Assembly: GCA_964600165.1 (NCBI GenBank)
Contig: CAZRIP010000038.1
Coordinates: 1-29,012, forward strand
Length of the DNA: 29,012 nucleotides
Reading direction: 5' to 3'
Source: CAZRIP01 sp964600165
Lineage (GTDB): Bacteria; Elusimicrobiota; Elusimicrobia; UBA1565; UBA9628
Part shown: piece by piece, positions 1-6,460 of the stretch
Layout: each line of letters begins with the position of its first letter
Numbering within the stretch: the stretch's first letter is position 1
Position numbers and translations under genes: made by a program
The notes under the pieces: generated by a model
Seen by the model: the letters and a program-made list of their open reading frames with translations, nothing else
The model's database searches: none
Told to the model about the DNA's origin: nothing

Positions 1-411
1 GGCCGGAGCCGGCGCCGCGGCGACAGGAGGTTGCTCGACGGGCGCGGTCTTGAGATTCTGCCTGCGCGCGTAATACGCCCCCCCGCCGATGGCGGCCAGG
101 GCGGCGGTGCCGAGGATGAGCGGCAAAAGCGGCGAGCGCGCGGCGGCAGGCGCGGCCGCGACGGGAGCGGGCGCGGGCTGCGGCTCGGGCTCGAGCACGG
201 GAGCCGGCGCGGGTCTGGGCTTGGGCTCGACGGGCTCGGAGCGCGGGTTCGGCGGCCTGAGCAGATAAAAGCTCGCGGGCTTCCAATCGTCGGCCCGGTC
301 CGCTCCGTCCGGCGCGATCATGCTCGAGGGCCCGAAGCCCGGCAGCTTCTTGAGCTCGTCGGGCTCGAACGGGCCCTTGGCTTCGCCGCCGTCGATGACC
401 CAATATTTCAT
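1..411 (-). CDS. GYF-like domain membrane protein (partial, C-terminus off window)
   Basis: The reading frame starts at 411 and stays open for 137 codons to the left edge, so the C-terminus is missing. Residues 1-50 resemble a GYF_2-type domain: a Trp near the N-terminus, then a GPFEPDELKKL stretch and a closing DDWKPASFY. A Pro/Ala/Glu-rich linker follows, then one hydrophobic segment (about residues 95-115, LLPLILGTAALAAIGG) and a short basic stretch. It is probably membrane anchored with the GYF-like domain on the cytoplasmic side. The start overlaps the stop of the upstream ExbD gene (ATGA), so it belongs to the ExbBD operon and may bind or regulate that complex. The function is inferred from context only. 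Confidence 0.7.
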   Translation of the reverse strand, partial: MKYWVIDGGEAKGPFEPDELKKLPGFGPSSMIAPDGADRADDWKPASFYLLRPPNPRSEPVEPKPRPAPAPVLEPEPQPAPAPVAAAPAAARSPLLPLILGTAALAAIGGGAYYARRQNLKTAPVEQPPVAAAPAPA

Positions 412-833
412 TTATACGGCTCCGTGGCTAAGGAGATTTGCTTGGCGCCCGCGCACTTGGCGGCCGCCATGAGCTTCTCGACGGTCCGGTACGGCACGAG
501 CTTATCGACGCGCAAGACGACGGCGCCGTCGCCCGAGCGGGCGAGCTCCGCGCGCAGCGCGGCCTCGAGGCCGTCCCAGCCGCGCTCGGCCGATCCCACC
601 GCCATGCGCCCGTCGCGCGCGTAGGTGACGGTCAAGGATTCTTCGCGGTCCGCCGGCGCGAGGGACTTCGGCAGCTCGATCGGCAGGCTCGGATACGAAA
701 GCATGGGCGCCGTGACGAAAAGGATCACGAGCAAGACGAGCGAGATGTCGATCACCGGGATCACGTTGACCTCGGTGACCGGCTCGGCTCGCTCTTGGCT
801 AGCGCGTAGCTTCAACAGCGCGTATCGGCTCAT
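408..833 (-). CDS. exbD: ExbD/TolR family proton-channel subunit (second copy)
   Basis: This 141-residue protein has a short cytoplasmic N-terminus, then EVNVIPVIDISLVLLVILF, the single transmembrane helix with the conserved channel Asp of ExbD/TolR. A periplasmic domain follows, ending in the usual RVDK...VEKLMAAAKCAGAKQISL pattern. With ExbB it should form the proton-driven motor that energises TonB/TolA-type proteins. Its first 35 bases overlap the end of the preceding exbD, so translation is probably coupled. It is the second of two different ExbD paralogues in tandem, an arrangement often seen where one Exb/Tol complex uses two ExbD types. Confidence 0.92.
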   Translation of the reverse strand: MSRYALLKLRASQERAEPVTEVNVIPVIDISLVLLVILFVTAPMLSYPSLPIELPKSLAPADREESLTVTYARDGRMAVGSAERGWDGLEAALRAELARSGDGAVVLRVDKLVPYRTVEKLMAAAKCAGAKQISLATEPYK

Positions 834-1269
834 CTTGTGTTTGCACCAAAGCGACGGAATCGGCTCCGCATGACTTGATCGTCTCGATCGCGCGCACGAC
901 GAGCCCGTGCGGCGTCTCGGGCCCTGGCGCGAGGAATACTTTTCGGTCTTGGCGCCCCGCGAGCGCGTCCCTGAGCGCGACTATAAAAGCCCCGGGGGCA
1001 TCGTAAGATTTCCCGCCGAGCGTCAGGCCTTTCTGATCGAGGCCAACGGCGAGCGGAAGCTCCGGACGCGGCAGCGGCCGGTCCTCGGCGGCGTGTGGAC
1101 GGGCGTTGGCCGCCGAGGACGCCGCGGTCTTGACCCGCAGCGACGACTGCGCCATCATCGGCGACAAGACGAGCAGGATGATCAGCAGCACGAGGGAGAC
1201 GTCCGCCAGCGGCACGACGTTGACGTCGGAAATCTCGCGCGGCGCGGCCTCGCTCGGGAAAGCGTTCAT
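799..1269 (-). CDS. exbD: ExbD/TolR family proton-channel subunit (first copy)
   Basis: The protein is 156 residues from the ATG at 1269, which overlaps the exbB stop as ATGA. The longer frame from 1314 would run 45 bases into exbB and is less likely. The motif ISDVNVVPLADVSLVLLIILL contains the membrane-embedded Asp typical of ExbD. The periplasmic part is about 110 residues and is divergent from the second ExbD, with a longer Ala/Arg-rich linker after the membrane helix. It should work with ExbB and the neighbouring ExbD in an inner-membrane proton channel. The family call is firm; the partner (TonB or Tol-like) is not shown by sequence. Confidence 0.9.
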   Translation of the reverse strand: MNAFPSEAAPREISDVNVVPLADVSLVLLIILLVLSPMMAQSSLRVKTAASSAANARPHAAEDRPLPRPELPLAVGLDQKGLTLGGKSYDAPGAFIVALRDALAGRQDRKVFLAPGPETPHGLVVRAIETIKSCGADSVALVQTQDEPIRAVEATR

Positions 1270-1889
1270 GGCTGGGGCCTGCGCTCGAGCAGGCTCGCGA
1301 GCTCGAAGATCCAAAGATCGGCTTCCGACAGGCGGTCGCGCGCCGACAGAGTGAAGTAATTGTAGAAGACGGCCGACATGACGGCCACGCCGATGCCGGC
1401 GGCGGTCGTCACCAAGGCTTCCGAGATGCCGGCCGCGACGACGGCCGGACCGCCCGCGCCGGCCGCGGAGAGGTCGTGGAAGGCGCGCATGATCCCGAGC
1501 ACGGTCCCGAGCAGGCCGATCAAAGGCGCGATGAAGCTCGCCGTGCCGAAGAGCCCCACCCGCCGGGACAAATCTCTACTCAGGCGGTGGCGGTAGAGCT
1601 GGAAGGCCTCGACGAGCTTTTCGCCGTTGGGCTCGGGGATGCTCAAGAGGCGCTCGAGCGCCTGCTCCATGATCCCTGAAGACAGGCGGCAGAGCCCGAG
1701 CGCGCTCGAGGGGTCGCCCTCCTCGAGCTTCTCGCGCACCCGTTGCCATAGTCCCGACGGCAAGCGGCGGGAGATCCAAAAGACGTAGAGCCGCTCGAGG
1801 GCCTGGCCCAAGACGAGGACGGACAGTAATAAGAGGACGGGCATTGCCGCGCTGACGCGCAGCGCCTGTCCCACAGACATCGCCTCCAT
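1266..1889 (-). CDS. exbB: ExbB/TolQ/MotA family proton-channel protein
   Basis: This 207-residue membrane protein has three hydrophobic segments: about residues 15-33, then the conserved FGTASFIAPLIGLLGTVLGIMRAF region (112-135), then ALVTTAAGIGVAVMSAVFYNYF (158-180). These match the MotA/TolQ/ExbB fold, in which conserved Thr and Gly residues line the proton path. It is followed by two exbD genes with ATGA coupling. The start at 1889 lies 8 nt after a TATACT -10 element. A second ATG three codons later is also possible. The tonB-like gene in the same strand run (3912-4712) is the natural partner, although two unrelated genes separate them. Confidence 0.93.
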   Translation of the reverse strand: MEAMSVGQALRVSAAMPVLLLLSVLVLGQALERLYVFWISRRLPSGLWQRVREKLEEGDPSSALGLCRLSSGIMEQALERLLSIPEPNGEKLVEAFQLYRHRLSRDLSRRVGLFGTASFIAPLIGLLGTVLGIMRAFHDLSAAGAGGPAVVAAGISEALVTTAAGIGVAVMSAVFYNYFTLSARDRLSEADLWIFELASLLERRPQP

Positions 1890-1897
1890 GCCCCTGA

Positions 1898-1926
1898 AGT
1901 ATAAAGGAGAAGCCGGAAGGCCGCAA
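1898..1926 (-). promoter_or_regulatory. promoter of exbB-exbD-exbD-GYF
   Basis: TTGCGG (1921-1926), a 17-nt spacer and TATACT (1898-1903) sit in the 51-bp gap upstream of exbB. The -10 is 8 nt from the ATG at 1889, so the leader would be only about 1-2 nt. Confidence 0.55.
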
Positions 1927-1940
1927 GGTCGGAATTGTTA

Positions 1941-2849
1941 CTAGAAGTAGCCGAGGCCCTCGGCGGACCGAGGGGCCCGCAACCCCTGGCGCTCGAAGAC
2001 TTCCCGCGAGGGACGGGCCGTCGCCGAGCTCGGGACGGTCAGGACGGGGGTTCGGCTGTGGCGCAGGACGCGCTCGGCCGTCGTGCCCATGACGGCGTCC
2101 TTGAAGAGACGCCGCACGTGGGCGACCATGACGACCAGGCCGTGGCGCTCGGCCTCGGCCACGATCTCGCGGGCGGGATTGCCGAACGCGACGTGCCTCG
2201 ACGGCCGGACCGCGCGCCGCAGGTCCTCCGGAAGGCTCATGACCATCCGTCCGAGCAGCCGGTCGATCCCCTCGAGGGCCTGCGAGTCCGGCACGTCCGG
2301 AGGGCTGACGACGTGCAGGAGCTTGAGGCTCGCGCCGAGCTCGAGAGCGAAACGGGCCGCGACGATGAGGCCGGCCTGCGAGTAAGGCAAGAAGTGGACC
2401 GGCGCCAGCACGGAGTCGATCTCGCGGATGACGCGGCGCGTGACGAGGACCGGCACGGGAGAGCGGTGGACGACGGATTCGGCGATCGAGCCCAGCACGA
2501 GACGCGAGAGGCCGGTGCGACCGTGAGTGCTCATCACGATCAAGTCGAAGCGCCCGTCGACGGCGTGCGAGACGATCGTCTCCGCCGGGTCTCCGGGCAA
2601 GGAAACGATGTTCGCGTCTTCCCCCAGCCGCTCGCGCAGGGCCTCCAGGGACTCCTCGGCGACGGAAGCCGGATACGGCCGGTCGATGGGGCCGAGGCCG
2701 GCGACGGAATATTGCCAAGGCTCGACGTGCAGGGCCTCGAGCCGCGCGTCGAAGCGCCGCGCGAGCTCCTCGGCCTGGTGCCAAGCCGCCAGCGAGCCTT
2801 CCGAGAAGTCGATCGCGGCGAGGATGCGACGAGGATGAAATCGTTCCAC
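1941..2849 (-). CDS. universal stress protein, two tandem UspA domains
   Basis: This 302-residue protein has two UspA domains, residues 1-140 and 143-285. The first has the start ILAAIDFSEGS and the nucleotide-binding loop MSTHGRTGLSRLVLGS followed by SPVPVLV. The second has a degenerate loop (AHVRRLFKDAVMGTTAERV) but keeps the SRTPVLTV ending, so ATP binding is more likely in the first domain. The start codon is GTG at 2849, placed 6 nt after a TACAAT -10 box. It lies 34 bp downstream of the dehydrogenase gene and 51 bp upstream of exbB. The role is presumably stress tolerance; no specific target can be read from sequence. Confidence 0.92.
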   Translation of the reverse strand: MERFHPRRILAAIDFSEGSLAAWHQAEELARRFDARLEALHVEPWQYSVAGLGPIDRPYPASVAEESLEALRERLGEDANIVSLPGDPAETIVSHAVDGRFDLIVMSTHGRTGLSRLVLGSIAESVVHRSPVPVLVTRRVIREIDSVLAPVHFLPYSQAGLIVAARFALELGASLKLLHVVSPPDVPDSQALEGIDRLLGRMVMSLPEDLRRAVRPSRHVAFGNPAREIVAEAERHGLVVMVAHVRRLFKDAVMGTTAERVLRHSRTPVLTVPSSATARPSREVFERQGLRAPRSAEGLGYF

Positions 2850-2855
2850 GACTTC

Positions 2856-2863
2856 ATTGTAGC
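2856..2863 (-). promoter_or_regulatory. -10 element of the universal stress gene
   Basis: GCTACAAT reads on the minus strand, with the hexamer TACAAT at 2856-2861 and 6 nt to the GTG start. No convincing -35 is visible in the GC-rich 17-18 nt upstream. It fits the window-wide GCTANNNT pattern next to start codons. Confidence 0.45.
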
Positions 2864-2883
2864 GCCGTCGGCCTGGCCGGGAG

Positions 2884-3891
2884 TTAGCGGCCTTGCAACG
2901 CTTTGACGACGGCCGCCGTGAACGCCTTGGTGCCGAGCGAGCCGCCGAGGTCAGCGGTCGTCTCTCCGGACTCGAGGCAGCCGAGGACCGCCGCCTTGAG
3001 CTTGTCGCCGAGCTGCGGCTCGCCCAGATGCGTGAGCATCGTGCAGAGCGCGAACAACGCCGCCGTCGGGTTGGCGACGTCCTTGCCCGCGATGTCCGGA
3101 GCGGTGCCGCCCGCCGGATCGAACATCGCGAGGGCGACGCTCCCGTCCGGGTTGAACGAATAGCTCGCGCTGTCGGCCAGGCCGAGGCTGCCGATCAGGC
3201 CCGCCGCGGCGTCGCTCAAAAAGTCGCCGTACTCGTTGGGGCAGACCACGACCTGGACCGTCTCCGGGCGCAGCGTGAGCTTGGCGAGCAGCGCGTCGAA
3301 GAGCACGCGTTGGTGCTTGATCTTGGCAAAACCGCGCGCGGCGTCGGCGACCGCTTCCTCGAAGAGCCCGTCGGTGGCCTGCTGGATCGTGTATTTCGAC
3401 GAGCTGATGACCGTACGGCCGCGACGTTGGGCGAGCTTGAAGGCGAAGCGCGCGGCGAGCAGGCAGGGCTCGCGCTCGATCACGCGGACCGAGACGGCCG
3501 AGTGCAGGCCGATTCGATGGCCCGCGTCGTCGTAGGTCCCCCCCGTCGCCACGCGGACGATGTCGACGTCGAGGGTCTTCTTGAAATTTGTCGGGACGCC
3601 CGGGATGGAGGCGCAGGGGCGGTGGATCACGGAGAAATGGCATTTCTCGCGCAGCACCTTGTTCGGGCTCTCGGTCTCCGTCGTCGTCGGGTACTTGAGC
3701 GCGGCCTTGGTCTTGGCCATGCTCTCGAGCGCGCGCTCGTAGGCGGCCTCCGCGCTCTTGCGGCGCGCCTCGAGGCTCAGGTCGACGGGCTCGATCTGGA
3801 CGTCGATCGGCAAGGCCTCGAGCGCGGCGTGGACCGACGCCGAGAGCTCCGCCGAGATGCCGTCGCCGAGAAGTTCCGTGATTCGATACAT
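2884..3891 (-). CDS. isocitrate/isopropylmalate dehydrogenase family protein, isocitrate type likely
   Basis: This is a 335-residue beta-decarboxylating dehydrogenase. The SPNKVLREK motif has the S-x-N-x-x-x-R pattern of isocitrate dehydrogenases (SxNxALR), and HRPCASIPG resembles the RPC.SI.G of NAD-dependent isocitrate dehydrogenase. The catalytic Lys (SSSKYTIQQATDG), metal-binding Asp residues (NEYGDFLSDAAAGLIG) and the nucleotide loop (GGTAPDIAGKDVANPTA) are present. The usual His before that loop is replaced (GGTAPD), and the RENTEG-type stretch reads VRVATGGTYDD, so it is divergent. I place the start at 3891 (MYRITELLGDG). An in-frame ATG at 3906 overlaps the -10 box and is less likely. 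It would convert isocitrate to 2-oxoglutarate in the TCA cycle if the assignment holds. Confidence 0.8.
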   Translation of the reverse strand: MYRITELLGDGISAELSASVHAALEALPIDVQIEPVDLSLEARRKSAEAAYERALESMAKTKAALKYPTTTETESPNKVLREKCHFSVIHRPCASIPGVPTNFKKTLDVDIVRVATGGTYDDAGHRIGLHSAVSVRVIEREPCLLAARFAFKLAQRRGRTVISSSKYTIQQATDGLFEEAVADAARGFAKIKHQRVLFDALLAKLTLRPETVQVVVCPNEYGDFLSDAAAGLIGSLGLADSASYSFNPDGSVALAMFDPAGGTAPDIAGKDVANPTAALFALCTMLTHLGEPQLGDKLKAAVLGCLESGETTADLGGSLGTKAFTAAVVKALQGR

Positions 3892-3910
3892 GGGGTCTGA
3901 CCCCATTATA
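3891..3910 (-). promoter_or_regulatory. TATAAT -10 box followed by a perfect 15-bp palindrome over the dehydrogenase start
   Basis: TATAAT (3905-3910, minus strand) lies between the tonB stop and the dehydrogenase. It is followed at once by a 7-bp perfect inverted repeat with a 1-nt centre, TGGGGTC/T/GACCCCA (3891-3905). The palindrome covers the expected transcription start and the first base of the ATG, so it could be a repressor operator or a hairpin at the 5' end of the mRNA. Confidence 0.6.
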
Positions 3911-3911
3911 A

Positions 3912-4712
3912 CTATTCGGTCAGGAACTTGAGCTTGACGTCGCCCCATGCAGGGCCGGCGTCGACGCCCGGCGGAAGGCGCTCGAAGCGCCACGATTGGA
4001 TCGCGTCGAGAGCCGCGCGATCGACCTCTGGAAAGCCCGACGACTTGCGGACGGCGGCGCCGCGGCGGACGGTGCCGTCCGGGAGGACCTCGAAGCGTAC
4101 CATGAGGGAAATATCTTGTTCGCCGAGCCGGCGCGGAGGCCGCGGCAGGCGCTGGCGCACCGGGCGCCGGTTGGCGGCGGGACCGGCGATCGACCAGGCC
4201 GTGCCCGCCCCGCCGCCTCTCTTCGCGGGGTCGAATCCGTCGCGCTGGACGTCGTAGATCGCGGCGTTGGACGGCGCGAACGCCGGGATCGCGGCGGCGG
4301 CGGGCGCCTTGCCCCAAGCGAGCGAGCCCGGGCCGGCCACGGCGTCGGAGAGCTTCTCGTCGGGATCCTTGATCGACGCGAGCGCGGCCTTCAGCGCGAG
4401 GCGTCGGCCCGCGGTCGCGCGCTTCGCGCCGCGCCGCCGGGCGATGAGCCGCCGGCGCGCGCGACGTCTGGGCGCCGGCCGCTCCTTGATCTCGGGCTTG
4501 ACCGCGGCGACGAGGGGCTCGGGCGTCGGCGGAGCCGGCGCCTGAGGCAGCTCAGTCACGAATTCGACGGCGACGGAGCTTGCCGCGCGCCGCGGGCGCG
4601 CGACGCGCGTTCCTGCGAGCGAGAACACCGCCGCGTGCGCGGCGAGGGCGAGCGTCAAAAAGGGCAGCTCGCGGGTCCGGCCGTCGGAGCGCTCTAGAAT
4701 CATCCCCCACAT
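3912..4712 (-). CDS. TonB family energy-transducing protein
   Basis: This 266-residue protein has an N-terminal membrane anchor (about residues 17-35), a Pro/Arg/Ala-rich linker (about 55-150) and a C-terminal TonB fold (about 195-266). The fold has the signature VRFEVLPDGTVRRGAAVRKSSG, then DRAALDAIQSWRF and a final beta strand. It would couple the ExbBD proton motor to outer-membrane partners. An alternative start is the ATG at 4703. No good Shine-Dalgarno precedes either. It begins the minus-strand run tonB - dehydrogenase - usp - exbB - exbD - exbD, so motor and transducer are separated by two metabolic/stress genes. The linker is unusually Arg-rich (RRRARRRLIARRRGAKR) in place of the usual Pro-Lys/Pro-Glu repeats. 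Confidence 0.87.
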   Translation of the reverse strand: MWGMILERSDGRTRELPFLTLALAAHAAVFSLAGTRVARPRRAASSVAVEFVTELPQAPAPPTPEPLVAAVKPEIKERPAPRRRARRRLIARRRGAKRATAGRRLALKAALASIKDPDEKLSDAVAGPGSLAWGKAPAAAAIPAFAPSNAAIYDVQRDGFDPAKRGGGAGTAWSIAGPAANRRPVRQRLPRPPRRLGEQDISLMVRFEVLPDGTVRRGAAVRKSSGFPEVDRAALDAIQSWRFERLPPGVDAGPAWGDVKLKFLTE

Positions 4713-4790
4713 GATGTTCGAAAAGCGGGCGTTCGACGAGGGTCCGGAGTCGAGGGCGCGACGGGCCGAAGGCCTGAGCCGCGGGTAGGA

Positions 4791-5009
4791 CTAAGGTCCC
4801 TGGCGGCTCTGCTTGACGTAGCCGAAGCAGGCGATCGTGGGCAAGCGCGGGAACTTCGGCAGCCGCGGCTCGCGCGAGGCGAGACCGCAAAGATAGATCG
4901 TCGCGCCGATCTTGGTCTCGAGCTTGCGCGCGTGCGCGCAGTCCGAGCACAGGCCGGCGAGCGCTGATTCCGGAGGCGGCTCCTCCATCTCTCCCATCGG
5001 CTCAGGCAT
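4791..5009 (-). CDS. small four-cysteine putative zinc-binding protein
   Basis: This 72-residue protein has GLCSDCAHARKLETKIG, then IYLCGLA and a final PTIACFGYV, giving four Cys (CxxC plus two single Cys). It matches a widespread family of short uncharacterised proteins with the pattern C.DC..AR.......YLC.......PK.PRLP...C.GY. A structural zinc site is likely; the function is unknown. A consensus-like promoter ends 9 nt before the ATG at 5009 and there is no Shine-Dalgarno, which suggests a nearly leaderless mRNA. Internal ATGs at 4997 and 4988 are alternatives. It stands alone between tonB and the divergent small plus-strand genes. Confidence 0.72.
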   Translation of the reverse strand: MPEPMGEMEEPPPESALAGLCSDCAHARKLETKIGATIYLCGLASREPRLPKFPRLPTIACFGYVKQSRQGP

Positions 5010-5018
5010 CGTAACACT

Positions 5019-5047
5019 ATTTTAGTTCGCGCCGTAACATTTTTCAA
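5019..5047 (-). promoter_or_regulatory. sigma70-type promoter of the four-Cys small protein
   Basis: TTGAAA (5042-5047), a 17-nt spacer and TAAAAT (5019-5024) read on the minus strand. The -10 ends 9 nt before the ATG, so the expected leader is only 2-4 nt. Confidence 0.7.
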
Positions 5048-5123
5048 ACACCGGGATGTTAAAACATCAAGCCGAGGCGCGCCCGGGCCGCAACCGGGGC
5101 GCTTCAAGATCAGGGACGCAGAC

Positions 5124-5327
5124 ATGATGAACGTGCTGGAAGTCAGCGAGCGCTACGAGAACCAGTGGGTCGTGCTGGATCGAGGACAGAACGTGCTCGA
5201 TTTCGGGCCCGACCTGACGCATCTGTGGGAAAAGCACCGTCACGCCGAGGCGAAGGTGACGTTCTACTACGCGTCCGCGCTCGAGGTTAAGGGCGCCGTC
5301 GCCGCCAAAGAGGAGGTCGTTCTATGA
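5124..5327 (+). CDS. small DUF5678-like hypothetical protein
   Basis: This 67-residue protein centres on NQWVVLDRGQNVLDFGPDLT, a Trp-Val-(V/A) hairpin pattern reminiscent of the short DUF5678-type family. It ends in a Glu-rich tail. It has no membrane segment or catalytic motif. Two adjacent ATGs (5124, 5127) could serve as start. A weak GGGA lies about 9 nt upstream. Its stop overlaps the start of a 35-residue membrane peptide gene, so the two are probably translated together. The family link is tentative and the function unknown. Confidence 0.55.
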   Translation: MMNVLEVSERYENQWVVLDRGQNVLDFGPDLTHLWEKHRHAEAKVTFYYASALEVKGAVAAKEEVVL

Positions 5328-5431
5328 CCGCGGAGCTCGCCCACGCCGGATTGTTCGCCCAGGTCGTGATCGGAGTCTTGATCGCGATGGGCGCGTCGCT
5401 GCTGATCGGGAACGCGTCGAGCGTCGATTGA
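5324..5431 (+). CDS. 35-residue single-pass membrane peptide
   Basis: A short frame beginning with ATGA overlap on the upstream stop encodes a 35-residue peptide. It starts MTAELAHAG, continues with one hydrophobic helix (LFAQVVIGVLIAMGASLLIG) and ends NASSVD. A strong Shine-Dalgarno AGGAGG (5311-5316) lies 7 nt before the ATG, and a strong terminator begins 11 bases after the stop. These features support a real coupled gene. Its small size and single helix suggest a membrane-protein modulator, but no known small-protein family is recognised. Confidence 0.6.
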   Translation: MTAELAHAGLFAQVVIGVLIAMGASLLIGNASSVD

Positions 5432-5442
5432 TAGGTCCCCGA

Positions 5443-5480
5443 AAAGAAAAACACCGCTCCCTATAGCGGTGTTTTTCTTT
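5443..5480. terminator. bidirectional intrinsic terminator
   Basis: A perfect 16-bp stem (5443-5458 with 5465-5480) has the loop CCCTAT. The core is ACACCGCT/AGCGGTGT, flanked by A tracts on the left and T tracts on the right. It can terminate both the small plus-strand operon and the convergent transketolase operon. Confidence 0.9.
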
Positions 5481-5487
5481 TTCCGAT

Positions 5488-5511
5488 TCAACTTACCCCG
5501 GGGTAAGTTGA
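5488..5511. repeat. perfect 24-bp palindrome
   Basis: The arms ACTTACCCC and GGGGTAAGT, each extended by three more paired bases, meet with no spacer to give a perfect 24-bp inverted repeat. It lies 7 bases beyond the transketolase C-subunit stop and just next to the bidirectional terminator. It has no U tract of its own, so it looks more like a protein-binding site or a REP-type element than a terminator. Confidence 0.75.
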
Positions 5512-5518
5512 GATTTAT

Positions 5519-6460
5519 TTAGACCAGGTTGCGCAGGCAGGCTTCGACGACGTGCGGGGCCGAGAGCCCGTATTTGTCGTAAAGCTCGGCGGGCAGGCCC
5601 GACTCGCCGAAATCGCGCACGCCGACCTTGACGACGGGCACGCCGAGGGCCTTTTGCGCGGCCGCTTCGCAAACGGCCGTGCCCAAGCCGCCGATGACGT
5701 TGTGGTCCTCGACGGTGACCAGCCGCTCGCTGTCCTTCGAGAAACGGACGACGGCTTCGTCATCGAAAGGCTTGAGCGTGCCCGCGTTGACGACGCGGGC
5801 GTTGAAGCCGCGCTTCTCGAGCTCCTTGGCCGCCGCCATCGCGGAGGGCACGGGGCCGCCGGTCGCGAAGATCGTCGCTTGGAAGTGCTTGGGCTTGGCC
5901 GCCGGCTCCCACAGCACGTCGCACTTGCCCAGCTCCCACTTGTAATCCGGCCCGTGCACGTCGTCCATCGCCTGACGCGTGAGCCGGATGTAGACCGGGC
6001 CCTTGTGCTCGATCATCCACGTCACGGCCTGCATGGTCTCGGCCGCGTCGGCGGGCTGCAAGATCGTCATGTGCGGCAGAGAGCGCATCGCGCCGACGTC
6101 CTCCAAGCCCATCTGCGAGGTGCCGTCGTCGCCGATGCCGACGCCGGCGTGCGTGCCGACGAGCTTGACGTTGGTGCGGTTGTACGCGCACGAGACGCGG
6201 ATCGTCTCGACGCGCCCGATCAGAAAGCAGGCGAAGCTCGTGATGATGGGCGTCTTGTCGGAGAGCGCCAGGCCCGCCGCGACGCCGATCATGTTCTGCT
6301 CGGCGATGCCCATCTCGAAATGGCGCTCGGGGTATTTCTTGGCGAAGGCCTGCGTCATCGTCGACTTTGAAAGGTCGGCGTCGAGGACGACGAGCTCCGG
6401 GTGCTTCTCGGCCAGGGCGACGAGCGCCTCGCCGAAGGCCGCGCGGGTCGCCTTACCCAC
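5519..6460 (-). CDS. transketolase, C-terminal subunit
   Basis: This 313-residue protein corresponds to the pyrimidine-binding and C-terminal domains of transketolase. The key catalytic Glu lies in FEMGIAEQNMIGVAAGLAL (about residues 48-66), followed by the TSFACF and THAGVGIGDDGTSQMGLED segments typical of transketolases. It must pair with the N-terminal subunit encoded just upstream, whose gene it overlaps by 8 bases, to bind thiamine diphosphate and move two-carbon units between sugar phosphates. Its length and split form match the two-subunit transketolases of archaea and many bacteria. Transcription probably ends at the bidirectional terminator just downstream. Confidence 0.96.
   Translation of the reverse strand: MGKATRAAFGEALVALAEKHPELVVLDADLSKSTMTQAFAKKYPERHFEMGIAEQNMIGVAAGLALSDKTPIITSFACFLIGRVETIRVSCAYNRTNVKLVGTHAGVGIGDDGTSQMGLEDVGAMRSLPHMTILQPADAAETMQAVTWMIEHKGPVYIRLTRQAMDDVHGPDYKWELGKCDVLWEPAAKPKHFQATIFATGGPVPSAMAAAKELEKRGFNARVVNAGTLKPFDDEAVVRFSKDSERLVTVEDHNVIGGLGTAVCEAAAQKALGVPVVKVGVRDFGESGLPAELYDKYGLSAPHVVEACLRNLV

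Noticed and set aside
1576..2784. 402-codon minus-strand frame across usp and exbB
   Set aside because: It is another frame of the same strand over two clear genes, and very Arg-rich.
3892..4317. N-terminal extension of the dehydrogenase frame to 4317
   Set aside because: It overlaps tonB in another frame and is Arg-rich. The family N-terminus fits MYRITELLGDG at 3891.
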